From: Streptomyces californicus
GTDB taxonomy: Bacteria; Actinomycetota; Actinomycetes; Streptomycetales; Streptomycetaceae
NCBI RefSeq assembly: GCF_000717645.1
Contig: NZ_JNZZ01000012.1
Span: 124,001-188,000 of the forward strand
Length of the DNA: 64,000 nucleotides
Reading direction: 5' to 3'
Position numbers and translations under genes: made by a program. The notes below the pieces were generated by a model. It was not told the origin of the DNA and made no database searches. It saw nothing but the letters and a program-made list of their open reading frames with translations. Positions 36,129 through 43,694 of the stretch are shown in pieces. Each line of letters starts with the position of its first letter. Positions within the stretch are counted from its first letter, which is position 1.

Positions 36129-37154
36129 TCAGGAGTCCCAGAGCGCCGCCAGGGACAGCAGGTCGCTGCGGTACTCGATGCGCTCGGACCACTCCTTGGG
36201 CCAGGCCGCCGCGCCCAGGTGCGCCCCGGCGAGGGCGCCGGTCAGGCAGGCGATCGAGTCGGAGTCGCCCCGGGTGCAGGCGGCCCGGCGCAGGGCGGTG
36301 ACGGGCTCGTCGGGGAAGAGCAGGAAGCAGTGCAGGGCGGTGGCGAGGGCTTCCTCGGCGATCCAGCCGTCCCCGGTCCGCTCGCACGGGTCGGTCTCCG
36401 GCGACGGGTCGCGCAGGGCGTCCCGGACGGTCTCCAGGGCCGCCAGGCACTCGTCCCAGCCGCGCTGGATGTACGCCTGCGGGGTGGCGTCGCCGGCGCG
36501 GGTCCAGAGGTCGCCGAGCCAGCGGGCGTGGTAGCGGCCCCGGTTCTCGACGGCGTAGCTGCGCAACTGCCCGATCAGGCCGAGGGGCTCGCAGCCCTGG
36601 GCGAGCAGGAGGACCGCGCGGGCCAGCAGGTCGGAGGCGGCGAGCGCGGTGGGGTGGCCGTGGGTGAGGGCGGCCTGGAGCTGGGCGGCCCCGGCGCGCT
36701 GTTCGTCGCTGAGGCCGGGGACCAGGCCGACGGGGGCGACGCGCATGTTGGCGCCGCAGCCCTTGGAGTCGAGCTGGCTGGCCTCCTGCCAGATCCGGGT
36801 GTGTTCGAGCAGGCGGCAGGCGGTGAGGCAGGTGTTGCCGGGGGCGCGGTTGTTGTCCGGCGCGTGGTACCAGGCGACGAACTCGGCGCTGACCGGGCCG
36901 GCCATGCGCTCGGGGGTGAGCAGGCCGCTGTCCATGGCGGTCCGGATGCCCCGGCCGAGCGCGATCGTCATCTGGGTGTCGTCGGAGACGACGGCGGGCG
37001 TCATGAGGGGCAGCTGCCGCCAGGGGCCGAACTTCGCGAGGATCGAGGGCACGTCGTTGAACTCGGTGGGGAAGCCCAGGGCGTCGCCGAGCGCGAGCCC
37101 GGTGAGGACGCCGGTCGCGGCCTGCTTGGTCACGGGCGGGGTGGCGAGGGTCAT
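36129..37154 (-). CDS. ADP-ribosylglycohydrolase family protein
   Basis: 341 residues. GLALGDALGFPTEF near the N-terminus, VVSDDTQMTIALGRG, TCLTACRLLEHTR and GDSDSIACLTGALAGAHLG give the metal-binding signatures of the DraG/ARH family, which removes ADP-ribose from proteins or small molecules. It is the last gene of the NAD salvage unit, overlapping the Nudix regulator gene by ATGA, so it probably recycles ADP-ribose formed from NAD. A specific protein target is not inferable. Confidence 0.9.
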   Translation of the reverse strand: MTLATPPVTKQAATGVLTGLALGDALGFPTEFNDVPSILAKFGPWRQLPLMTPAVVSDDTQMTIALGRGIRTAMDSGLLTPERMAGPVSAEFVAWYHAPDNNRAPGNTCLTACRLLEHTRIWQEASQLDSKGCGANMRVAPVGLVPGLSDEQRAGAAQLQAALTHGHPTALAASDLLARAVLLLAQGCEPLGLIGQLRSYAVENRGRYHARWLGDLWTRAGDATPQAYIQRGWDECLAALETVRDALRDPSPETDPCERTGDGWIAEEALATALHCFLLFPDEPVTALRRAACTRGDSDSIACLTGALAGAHLGAAAWPKEWSERIEYRSDLLSLAALWDS

Positions 37155-37921
37155 CGGTCGTGTCCTTCCGTTGCGGAGGAGGGGGCGGCGGGGTCGGTCC
37201 GCGGCGGGCGCAGCAGGGGCGGGTGCAGGGCGGTGGCGTCGCCCGCGCGGTGGAGTGCGGCCGGTTTGCCCCGGCCGCCGGTGCGGCGCGGCGGGCCTTC
37301 GACGGCCTCGACGAAGCCGGGCGCGTTCAGGACCTTGCGCCGGAAGTTGGGGCGGTCCAGCTCGACGCCCCAGACCGTCTCGTAGACCTGCTGGAGCTCC
37401 CCGAGGGTGAACTCGGCGGGGCAGAACGCGGTGGCCAGGCTGGTGTATTCGAGCTTGGCGCCGATCCGGTCGCGGGCGTCGGCGAGGATCCGGTCGTGGT
37501 CGAAGGCCAGCGGCCCGGCGCCGTCCGCGTCCCACCACCGGGCGGACGCGGCGTCGCCGCCGCCGCGCGGTTCGGGCAGGTCCGGCAGGAGGGCGGCGTA
37601 CGCGACGGAGACGACCCGCATCCTCGGGTCGCGGTCCGGGTCGGTGTAGGTCCGCAGCTGTTCGAGGTGGAGGCCGCCGACCGTGTCCGGGCCGAGGCCG
37701 GTCTCCTCGGCGAGCTCGCGGCGGGCGGCGTCCTCGGCGCACTCGCGGGGCAGCAGGAAGCCGCCGGGCAGCGCCCACCGGCCGCGGAAGGGCTCCTGGC
37801 CGCGTTCGACGAGCAGGACGTGCAGCCGGGCCTCGCGGACGGTGAAGACGGCGAGATCGACGGTGACGGCGAACGGGGCGTAGGCGTACGGGTCGTAGCC
37901 GTCGGGGGCGGGGGTGGTCAT
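37151..37921 (-). CDS. nrtR: NrtR-like Nudix transcriptional regulator
   Basis: 256 residues. The N-terminal Nudix domain keeps the full box GX5EX7REUXEEXGU: G-FLLPR-E, then RE, LAEET and GL. After it comes a C-terminal winged-helix part (TLGELQQVYETVWG, DRPNFRRKVLN) typical of NrtR, which senses ADP-ribose and controls NAD genes. The intact box leaves hydrolase activity possible. A Pro/Arg-rich tail of ~40 residues follows. Overlaps on both sides (ATGA) place it in an operon with a nadR-like gene, pnuC and an ADP-ribosylglycohydrolase, the known NrtR target set. A palindrome over the pnuC promoter is a fitting operator. Confidence 0.85.
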   Translation of the reverse strand: MTTPAPDGYDPYAYAPFAVTVDLAVFTVREARLHVLLVERGQEPFRGRWALPGGFLLPRECAEDAARRELAEETGLGPDTVGGLHLEQLRTYTDPDRDPRMRVVSVAYAALLPDLPEPRGGGDAASARWWDADGAGPLAFDHDRILADARDRIGAKLEYTSLATAFCPAEFTLGELQQVYETVWGVELDRPNFRRKVLNAPGFVEAVEGPPRRTGGRGKPAALHRAGDATALHPPLLRPPRTDPAAPSSATEGHDR

Positions 37922-38997
37922 CGTTTCTCCGGAAGGGGCGCGGCGAAGTCCCAGCCGGTGGCGAGGAGTTCGTCGACGGCGGCGACCGCGGCGGCGAGCC
38001 GGGCCTCGGGCGGCCCGGTCATCTCGACGAACCGCCTGCCGGTGCGGGTGAGTTCGGCGCGGAACCGGTCGGTCATCCAGGGGCGCAGCTCCTCGCCGTC
38101 GCGCAGTCCGTCGTCCTCGAAGGCGACGCCCTCGTGGTCGGTGAGGAGCCACAGGTGGTGGTCGACCCGGTCGGCGATCTCCTCGACGAGCGGGTTGCGG
38201 CCGCCGACGTACCGCTCGTGCCAGACGGTGGTGGCGAAGGAGTCGGTGTCGCAGACGAGGACCGGGGATCCGGCGCGGGCGGCGGCCTCCTCGCGGTCGT
38301 TCTGGGTCCGGGCGATGAGGGGGAAGTCGTCGGTGGTGAAGACGACGTCCTCCCAGGCGGCTCCGGGCCATCGTTCGCGCAGGGCGGCGAGCTTGTGCTC
38401 GCTGTACTCGCGCCCGTACTCGGCGACGTAGCCCGTGCGGGCCCAGACTCCGCCGCGCGCCCGGTAGTGGGCGGCGAGCGCGCGGGCGAGGGTGGTGGTG
38501 CCGGTGGACTCCGCGCCGAGGACGACGACCCGGCGCGCGAGGGCGGCCCGTACGGGCGGCTGGAGGAAGTCCCAGCAGCCGGCGGGGTCCGCGCGCACGG
38601 CGGTGCCGGAGACCGGGAAGAGCGTGCGGTCGGGGTCGACGAGGACGGACGCGGCGCCGAAGCGGCGGCCCAGCTCCTCCCCGTACGCCTCCGAGGTGAA
38701 GACCGCGTCCACGGGCTCGGGCACGGCGGCGGTGAAGACGGCCATGTGCGCGTCCCAGACGGCGGGGTCGGTGACGTCCATGTGCGTGTCGTCGACCGCG
38801 CCGACCACCGTGGCGTCCGGGTGCGCCTCGCGCATCCAGGCGACCCGGTCGGCGAGCGGCACGGACTCGACGGAGGCGGCGCAGACCAGGACGGTCAGCC
38901 GCTCGCAGCGGTCCTGGGCGGTCCGGACGAGGTGGTGGTGGCCGGCGTGCGGCGGGTAGAACTTGCCGAGGACCAGGCCGTGTCCGTAGCGCTTCAC
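37918..38997 (-). CDS. nadR: NadR-like NMN adenylyltransferase / nicotinamide riboside kinase
   Basis: 359 residues. N-terminal nucleotidylyltransferase fold: GLVLGKFYPPHAGHHHLVRTA with the HxGH motif (HAGH), and FPVSGTAVRADP. C-terminal P-loop domain: VVLGAESTGTTTLARALAAHY (note ESTGTTT, with Thr where Lys of the P-loop is common), YVAEYGREYSEHK and VLVCDTDSFATTVWHERY. This is the two-domain NadR of nicotinamide riboside salvage without the N-terminal DNA-binding domain of enterobacterial NadR. The GTG start overlaps the pnuC stop (GTGA), which fits use of the riboside that PnuC brings in. Confidence 0.9.
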   Translation of the reverse strand: MKRYGHGLVLGKFYPPHAGHHHLVRTAQDRCERLTVLVCAASVESVPLADRVAWMREAHPDATVVGAVDDTHMDVTDPAVWDAHMAVFTAAVPEPVDAVFTSEAYGEELGRRFGAASVLVDPDRTLFPVSGTAVRADPAGCWDFLQPPVRAALARRVVVLGAESTGTTTLARALAAHYRARGGVWARTGYVAEYGREYSEHKLAALRERWPGAAWEDVVFTTDDFPLIARTQNDREEAAARAGSPVLVCDTDSFATTVWHERYVGGRNPLVEEIADRVDHHLWLLTDHEGVAFEDDGLRDGEELRPWMTDRFRAELTRTGRRFVEMTGPPEARLAAAVAAVDELLATGWDFAAPLPEKR

Positions 38998-39647
38998 GCG
39001 GCCACCTCCACCGGGCGGGCCGCGCGGGCGGTCAGGTCGCGGTGCCAGTTGCGCAGGCCGGCCAGGCAGAGCGCGAGGAATCCGGCGTACAGCAGCGAGG
39101 TCAGGTACAGCCCCTTGTGGGCGTAGAGCGGGATGTAGACCACGTCGGCGGCGATCCACAGCCACCAGGACTCCAGCCGCTTGCGGCACTGCCCGTAGGT
39201 GGCCATCAGCGACAGGGACGTGGTCAGCGCGTCCCAGAACGGGACGGTGGAGTCGGTCGCCCGCGCGAGCAGCAGCGTGATCGCCGCGGTCCCCACCACC
39301 CCCGCCGCGAGGAGCCAGGTCCATTCGGCACGGGTCGTTCTGCGCACCGGCAGGACGGCGGAGCCTGATCCACCCCCGTGGGTCCAGGTCCACCAGCCGT
39401 ACGCGGCGAGGGTGATGAAGACGATCTGGAGGCCGGCGTCGGCGTACAGGCCGGACTGGGCGAACAGCAGGATGAAGAAGACGTTGTTGGCGATGCCGAT
39501 CGGCCAGTTGGCGATGTGCTGGCGGGCCACGAGCCAGACGCACAGCGCCCCGCTGCCGAAGCCGAGCACCTCGGTCCAGCTGACCGGGGTGTCCAGGACG
39601 GTCACCAGGGGTTGTCGCAGGGGTTCGAGTACGTCCGCGAGACTCAC
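38994..39647 (-). CDS. pnuC: nicotinamide riboside transporter PnuC
   Basis: 217 residues, about seven membrane helices. WPIGIANNVFFILLFAQSGLYADAGLQIVFITLAAYGWWTW and ESWWLWIAADVVYIPLYAHKGLYLTSLLYAGFL are typical PnuC signatures, including the paired Trp residues. It takes up nicotinamide riboside by facilitated diffusion, trapped by the kinase encoded next. GTG at 39647 with AAGGAGG seven bases upstream, far better than the upstream ATG at 39671. It heads the operon. Confidence 0.93.
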   Translation of the reverse strand: MSLADVLEPLRQPLVTVLDTPVSWTEVLGFGSGALCVWLVARQHIANWPIGIANNVFFILLFAQSGLYADAGLQIVFITLAAYGWWTWTHGGGSGSAVLPVRRTTRAEWTWLLAAGVVGTAAITLLLARATDSTVPFWDALTTSLSLMATYGQCRKRLESWWLWIAADVVYIPLYAHKGLYLTSLLYAGFLALCLAGLRNWHRDLTARAARPVEVAA

Positions 39648-39663
39648 GCCCGCCTCCTTCTTA

Positions 39664-39680
39664 ATAGTCACTATGACTAT
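39664..39680 (-). promoter_or_regulatory. candidate NrtR operator over the pnuC promoter
   Basis: ATAGTCA-CTA-TGACTAT, perfect seven-base arms with a three-base centre. On the minus strand TATAGT inside it could be the -10 element, so a bound repressor would block transcription. It ends 17 bases before the pnuC GTG. Confidence 0.65.
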
Positions 39681-39703
39681 AAAGGTTGGACGGGGACGGC
39701 GAA

Positions 39704-39756
39704 AGGCCCGCGGCCGGTTCTGTTCGACACTCCTGAACAGAACCGGCCGCGGGCCT
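39704..39756. terminator. terminator between rluB and pnuC
   Basis: Perfect 22-base arms (39704-39725, 39735-39756) with a nine-base loop, lying 20 bases beyond the rluB stop. Confidence 0.85.
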
Positions 39757-39776
39757 TCGTACGGGGTGGGGCGCTG

Positions 39777-41066
39777 CTACAGGCCGACCTCGCGCATCAG
39801 CATGCCGACCTCGGTGTTGGTGAGGCGGCGCAGCCAGCCGGACTTCTGGTCGCCCAGCGGGATCGGCCCGAAGGACGTCCGCACCAGGCGCTCCACCGGG
39901 AAGCCGGCCTCGGCCAGCATCCGGCGGACGATGTGCTTGCGGCCCTCGTGGAGGGTCACCTCGACCAGGTAGTTCTTGCCGGTGTTCTCGACGACGCGGA
40001 AGTGGTCGGCGCGGGCGTAGCCGTCCTCCAGCTGGATGCCGTCCTTGAGCCGCTTGCCGAGGTCGCGCGGCAGGGGGCCCTGGATGGCGGCCAGGTAGGT
40101 CTTCTTCACGCCGTACTTGGGGTGCGTGAGGCGGTGGGCCAGCTCACCGTGGTTGGTGAGCATGATGATGCCCTCCGTCTCGGTGTCGAGCCGGCCGACG
40201 TGGAACAGCCGCGTCTCGCGGTTGGTCACGTAGTCGCCGAGGCACTGGCGGCCGTCGGGGTCCTCCATGGAGGAGACGACGCCGGCGGGCTTGTTGAGCG
40301 CGAAGAACAGGTACGACTGCGCGGCGACGGTCAGGCCGTCGACCTTGATCTCGTCCTTGTGGACGTCCACGCGCATGCCCTGCTCGACGACGATCTCACC
40401 GTTGACCTCGACGCGCGCCTGGTCGATCAGCTCCTCGCAGGCACGCCGCGAGCCCATGCCGGCGCGGGCGAGGACCTTCTGCAGCCGCTCGCCCTCCTCC
40501 TCGGCGCCCGGGTGGGTCTTGGGCAGCTTGATGTCGGGCTTGTTCGCGTACCGGTCGCGGTTGCGCTGCTCGATCTTGGCGTCCAGCTCGCGGGGGCGCG
40601 AGGGGGCGCCGCCGCGCCGGAAGCCGGCGCCGCGGGGGCCGCCGCCCTGCGCGGGCTTCGGGCCGCCCTTGGCGCCGCCGCGGGCCGCCGCGCCGCGTCC
40701 CTTGCGGGGGCCGTCCTGGCCGTCCCGGGCGCCGGGGGCGTCGTTGCCGACGTCGTAGCGGCGCTCCTCGGGGCGGGGGCGGCGCGGACGCTGGTCCTGC
40801 TCGTCGCGTCCGCCCTGGAAGCCCTGACGGCCGCCGGGGCCGCCGGAACGGCCGCCCTGACCGCCCGGACGCCCGCCCTGGCCGCTGCCGCCGCGTCCGC
40901 CGCCGCCGGGACCGCCGGAGCGTCCGCCCTGACCGCCGCCCTGGCCCTGACGGAAGGACCCGCCGCCACTGCGGCCGCCCTGGCCGCGTCCGCCGCCGCC
41001 CTGACCGCCGGGGCGACCGCCCTGGCCGCCGCTGCCGCTTCCGCTGTTCCTGCCACTGCTTCGCAT
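39777..41066 (-). CDS. rluB: 23S rRNA pseudouridine synthase RluB type
   Basis: 429 residues. The first ~150 are an Arg/Gly-rich low-complexity tail made of GGxxGG and RSGG units, common in actinobacterial RluB and likely RNA-binding. Then an S4 domain (ERLQKVLARAGMGSRRACEELIDQARVEVNG) and the RsuA/RluB catalytic core with HVGRLDTETEGIIMLTNHGELAHRLTHP, where Asp of GRLD is catalytic. RluB modifies U2605 (E. coli numbering) of 23S rRNA. ATG at 41066 shares one base with the scpB stop (TGATG). Confidence 0.93.
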   Translation of the reverse strand: MRSSGRNSGSGSGGQGGRPGGQGGGGRGQGGRSGGGSFRQGQGGGQGGRSGGPGGGGRGGSGQGGRPGGQGGRSGGPGGRQGFQGGRDEQDQRPRRPRPEERRYDVGNDAPGARDGQDGPRKGRGAAARGGAKGGPKPAQGGGPRGAGFRRGGAPSRPRELDAKIEQRNRDRYANKPDIKLPKTHPGAEEEGERLQKVLARAGMGSRRACEELIDQARVEVNGEIVVEQGMRVDVHKDEIKVDGLTVAAQSYLFFALNKPAGVVSSMEDPDGRQCLGDYVTNRETRLFHVGRLDTETEGIIMLTNHGELAHRLTHPKYGVKKTYLAAIQGPLPRDLGKRLKDGIQLEDGYARADHFRVVENTGKNYLVEVTLHEGRKHIVRRMLAEAGFPVERLVRTSFGPIPLGDQKSGWLRRLTNTEVGMLMREVGL

Positions 41067-41722
41067 CAAAATTCCGTCTTGTCGTCTGCGTGAGTATCCG
41101 GGGTGTCCGGTGCGTCCGGATCGAACGACGGCACACCCTCTAGCGTCTCAGCCTCGATCGCGTCCGCCTCAGGGAGGAAGGGCGCGAGCTCCGGGAGCTC
41201 GTCCAGGCCGCGCAGGCCCATGCGCTCCAGAAAGTAGTTCGTCGTCCTGTACAGGATCGCACCTGTTTCGGGTTCCGCGCCCGCCTCGGCCACCAGACCC
41301 CTCTGCAGGAGGGTCCGCATGACCCCGTCACAGTTGACTCCGCGTACCGCCGAGACCCGCGAACGGCTCACCGGCTGCCGGTACGCGACCACCGCCAGCG
41401 TCTCCAGCGCGGCCTGCGTGAGCCGGGCGTGCTGGCCGTCCAGGACGAAGCCCTCCACCGCCGCCGCGTACGCGGGGCGGGTGGAGAACCGCCAGCCGCC
41501 CGCGACGAGCCGCAGCTCGAAGCCCCGGCGCTGCACGGTGTACTCGTCGGCCAGCTCCCGCAACGCGTCCGCCACGGCCCGGCGGGGGCGCTGGAGGACC
41601 TTGGCGAGGTGGTCGACGGTGGCGGGCTCGTCGACCACCATGAGGACCGCCTCCAGGGCGGGCTTGAGATCGAGCGAGGCGACCTCGGTCACGTCCCGCT
41701 CCCGGTCCGGCTGCTCACTCAT
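41066..41722 (-). CDS. scpB: segregation and condensation protein B
   Basis: 218 residues with the two winged-helix halves of ScpB: LEAVLMVVDEPATVDHLAKVLQ and ALETLAVVAYRQPVSRSRVSAVRGVNCDGVMRTLLQRGLV, followed by the RTTNYFLERMGLRGLDELPELAPFL signature. It forms the SMC accessory complex with ScpA, whose gene overlaps by eight bases. The last ~25 residues are acidic. Part of a rluB-scpB-scpA-parA set conserved in actinobacteria. Confidence 0.96.
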   Translation of the reverse strand: MSEQPDRERDVTEVASLDLKPALEAVLMVVDEPATVDHLAKVLQRPRRAVADALRELADEYTVQRRGFELRLVAGGWRFSTRPAYAAAVEGFVLDGQHARLTQAALETLAVVAYRQPVSRSRVSAVRGVNCDGVMRTLLQRGLVAEAGAEPETGAILYRTTNYFLERMGLRGLDELPELAPFLPEADAIEAETLEGVPSFDPDAPDTPDTHADDKTEF

Positions 41723-42875
41723 CCCGTACGCCCTCCTCGTCGGGCCCGCCGCCCGGCTCCTGGTCGAACTCGTCCGTCAGCACCGGCTCCGCACCCTCCC
41801 CGCCGCACCAGGCCACCAGCAGCTCGCCCAGCGCCTCGTCCTGGTCGAGGGTGACGGCCTTCTCGCGGTACAGCTCCAGCAGGGCCAGGAACCGGGCGAC
41901 CACCGTGAGGGTGTCCGCCGCGTCCTCGGTCAGCGCCGCGAAGCTCACCGCCGTCCCGGCCGCGCGCAGCCGCTCCACCACCAGGCCCGCCTGCTCCCGG
42001 ACGCTGACCAGCGGGGCGTGGATGTGGTCCACGTAGACCTGCGGTTTCGGCTTGGGCCGCATGGCCTTGACCGCGAGCTTCGCGAAGCCGTCGGGCCCGA
42101 TGCTGATGACCACGTCGGGCAAGAGGGCCGCGTGCTGGTCCTCCAGCCCGACCGTACGGGGATGGCGGCGGGCCTCCGACTCCAGGCGGTCCTGGAAGAT
42201 CTCCGCGATCCGCTTGTACGCGCGGTACTGGAGCAGCCGCGCGAAGAGCAGGTCCCGCGCCTCCAGGAGCGCGAGGTCGGCCTCGTCCTCCACCTCGGCG
42301 GCGGGCAGCAGCCGGGCGGCCTTGAGGTCCAGCAGGGTGGCGGCGACGACGAGGAACTCGGTGGTCTGGTCGAGGTCCCAGTCGGGGCCCATGGCGCGGA
42401 TGTACGCCATGAACTCGTCGGTGACCTCGGACAGGGCGACCTCGGTCACATCGAGCTTGTGCTTGGAGATGAGCTGGAGGAGGAGGTCGAAGGGGCCCTC
42501 GAAGTTCACCAGCCGCACGGTGAAGCGCCTGCCGTCCCCCTCGGCCGCCCCGGACTCGCCCTCGGGCGCGGATTCCTCGGCGGCCCCGGGCTCGCCCCGG
42601 TCCTCGGCGCCGGCCCCGGTCACGTCCACGGCGTCCGGGCCCGGCTCCGGAACCGCTCGCGCGGGCTCCCCCACCGCCTCGGGAGCTTCCTCCGCCGAGG
42701 CCGCCGGAACCGCCGAGGCCGCCGAGGCCGCCGAGGCCGCCGGAACCGCCGAGGCCGCCGAGGCCGCCGGAACCGCCGAGGGCATCAGGGCCGCCGGAAC
42801 CGGCGGCGCCGCCACGCCCGGCCCCCGTCCCAGGGCGCGTCGGCGCGGGGCGGCGGGGTCGTCGGGCGTGGGCAT
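41715..42875 (-). CDS. scpA: segregation and condensation protein A
   Basis: 386 residues. ScpA core from about 115: FTVRLVNFEGPFDLLLQLISKHKLDVTEVALSEVTDEFMAYI, AATLLDLKAARLLP, and a C-terminal winged helix with VARFLALLELYREKAVTLDQ. It is the kleisin of SMC-ScpAB. The ~110-residue N-terminal extension is low-complexity (repeated AVPAASAASA units from GAGGCCGCC repeats) and acidic. ATG at 42875 is the likely start, but the low-complexity region makes it less certain; starts further in are possible. A 176-bp inverted-repeat element lies directly upstream. Confidence 0.93.
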   Translation of the reverse strand: MPTPDDPAAPRRRALGRGPGVAAPPVPAALMPSAVPAASAASAVPAASAASAASAVPAASAEEAPEAVGEPARAVPEPGPDAVDVTGAGAEDRGEPGAAEESAPEGESGAAEGDGRRFTVRLVNFEGPFDLLLQLISKHKLDVTEVALSEVTDEFMAYIRAMGPDWDLDQTTEFLVVAATLLDLKAARLLPAAEVEDEADLALLEARDLLFARLLQYRAYKRIAEIFQDRLESEARRHPRTVGLEDQHAALLPDVVISIGPDGFAKLAVKAMRPKPKPQVYVDHIHAPLVSVREQAGLVVERLRAAGTAVSFAALTEDAADTLTVVARFLALLELYREKAVTLDQDEALGELLVAWCGGEGAEPVLTDEFDQEPGGGPDEEGVRDE

Positions 42876-42929
42876 GGTGGTCCAGGGGGGGGTGGGGCGG
42901 CGGCGCGGGCGGGTCCCGGCGGCCGGGGG

Positions 42930-43105
42930 CAGGGCCTGTGGTCACCTTCCCGTCGTCGCCCGAAGGGCGGCCGGGCGGCGTCCGGTGCGCGGCGTCGCGA
43001 GGCGCCGGGACGGTCGCGTAGCGGAGCTACTCGGCCGTTTCGGCAACGCCGCGAACGCGCGTGCCAGGCGTCGCCCGGCACGCGGGAAGGTGACGACAGG
43101 CCCTG
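42930..43105. repeat. 176-bp inverted-repeat element, MITE-like
   Basis: The ends are 23-base inverted repeats with one mismatch: CAGGGCCTGTGGTCACC... at 42930-42952 and its complement at 43083-43105. Inside are smaller hairpins, for example CGCGTGCC / GGCACGCG near 43056-43082. No ORF fits the element. It fills the gap between scpA and the RHH-like gene, so it must contain or displace the scpA promoter. I recall similar repeats in other Streptomyces intergenic regions but could not check copy number. Confidence 0.6.
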
Positions 43106-43133
43106 GGGCAGCAGGCTACCCGCGCCGTGGCGC

Positions 43134-43694
43134 TCAGCGGCCGCGCAGCCGCCGTACGAGGATGCTCGCGTCGCCCCGGGACTCCAGGTCGGCCAGGACC
43201 ACCGCCACCGCCTCGCGGACGATACGGCCGCGGTCGACGGCGAGGCCGTGTTCGCCGCGCAGGACGAGCCGGGCGTGTTCGAGGTCCATCAGCTCCTCGG
43301 CGGAGACGTAGACCGTGATCTTCTCGTCGTGGCGTTCCCGGCCGCTGGGGCGGCGGTTGGCCCCGCGCCCCGCACCGCGCCTGCGCTGCGGCTGGACCGC
43401 CGCGGCCTGCTCGGCGGGCGCGGCGGCGGCCCGTTCGTCGGAGGCGGCCCCGGCGGCGGCCGGGCGCTCTCCCTCGCCGCCCCTGCCGCGTGCGTCGGCG
43501 CCGTCGGCGCCGGCCGCGCCGTGCTCCTCACGGCCGGGCTGCGGGGCCGGGCCGGAGGGGTCGCTCTCCCCGGCGGGCGCGGGGACCCGCGGCTCGCCGT
43601 TCGCCTTGCGCCGCCGCTCCGCGGGGGAGGACGGCTGGAGGCCCATCCCGCCTCCGGTGGTACGGAACAGTTCGTCGGCCCCGGGCAGACTCAC
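43134..43694 (-). CDS. small basic protein with RHH-like C-terminus, next to parA
   Basis: 186 residues. The first ~120 are Ala/Pro/Arg-rich and probably disordered. The last ~65 (KITVYVSAEELMDLEHARLVLRGE, then VDRGRIVREAVAVVLADLESRG and a terminal RRLRGR) look like a ribbon-helix-helix DNA-binding unit: a beta strand then two helices. GTG at 43694 overlaps the parA stop by four bases. An RHH partner beside a ParA ATPase could serve as its DNA-bound factor in place of ParB, which is encoded near oriC in Streptomyces. That role is inference; no centromere repeats are evident here. Confidence 0.75.
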   Translation of the reverse strand: MSLPGADELFRTTGGGMGLQPSSPAERRRKANGEPRVPAPAGESDPSGPAPQPGREEHGAAGADGADARGRGGEGERPAAAGAASDERAAAAPAEQAAAVQPQRRRGAGRGANRRPSGRERHDEKITVYVSAEELMDLEHARLVLRGEHGLAVDRGRIVREAVAVVLADLESRGDASILVRRLRGR

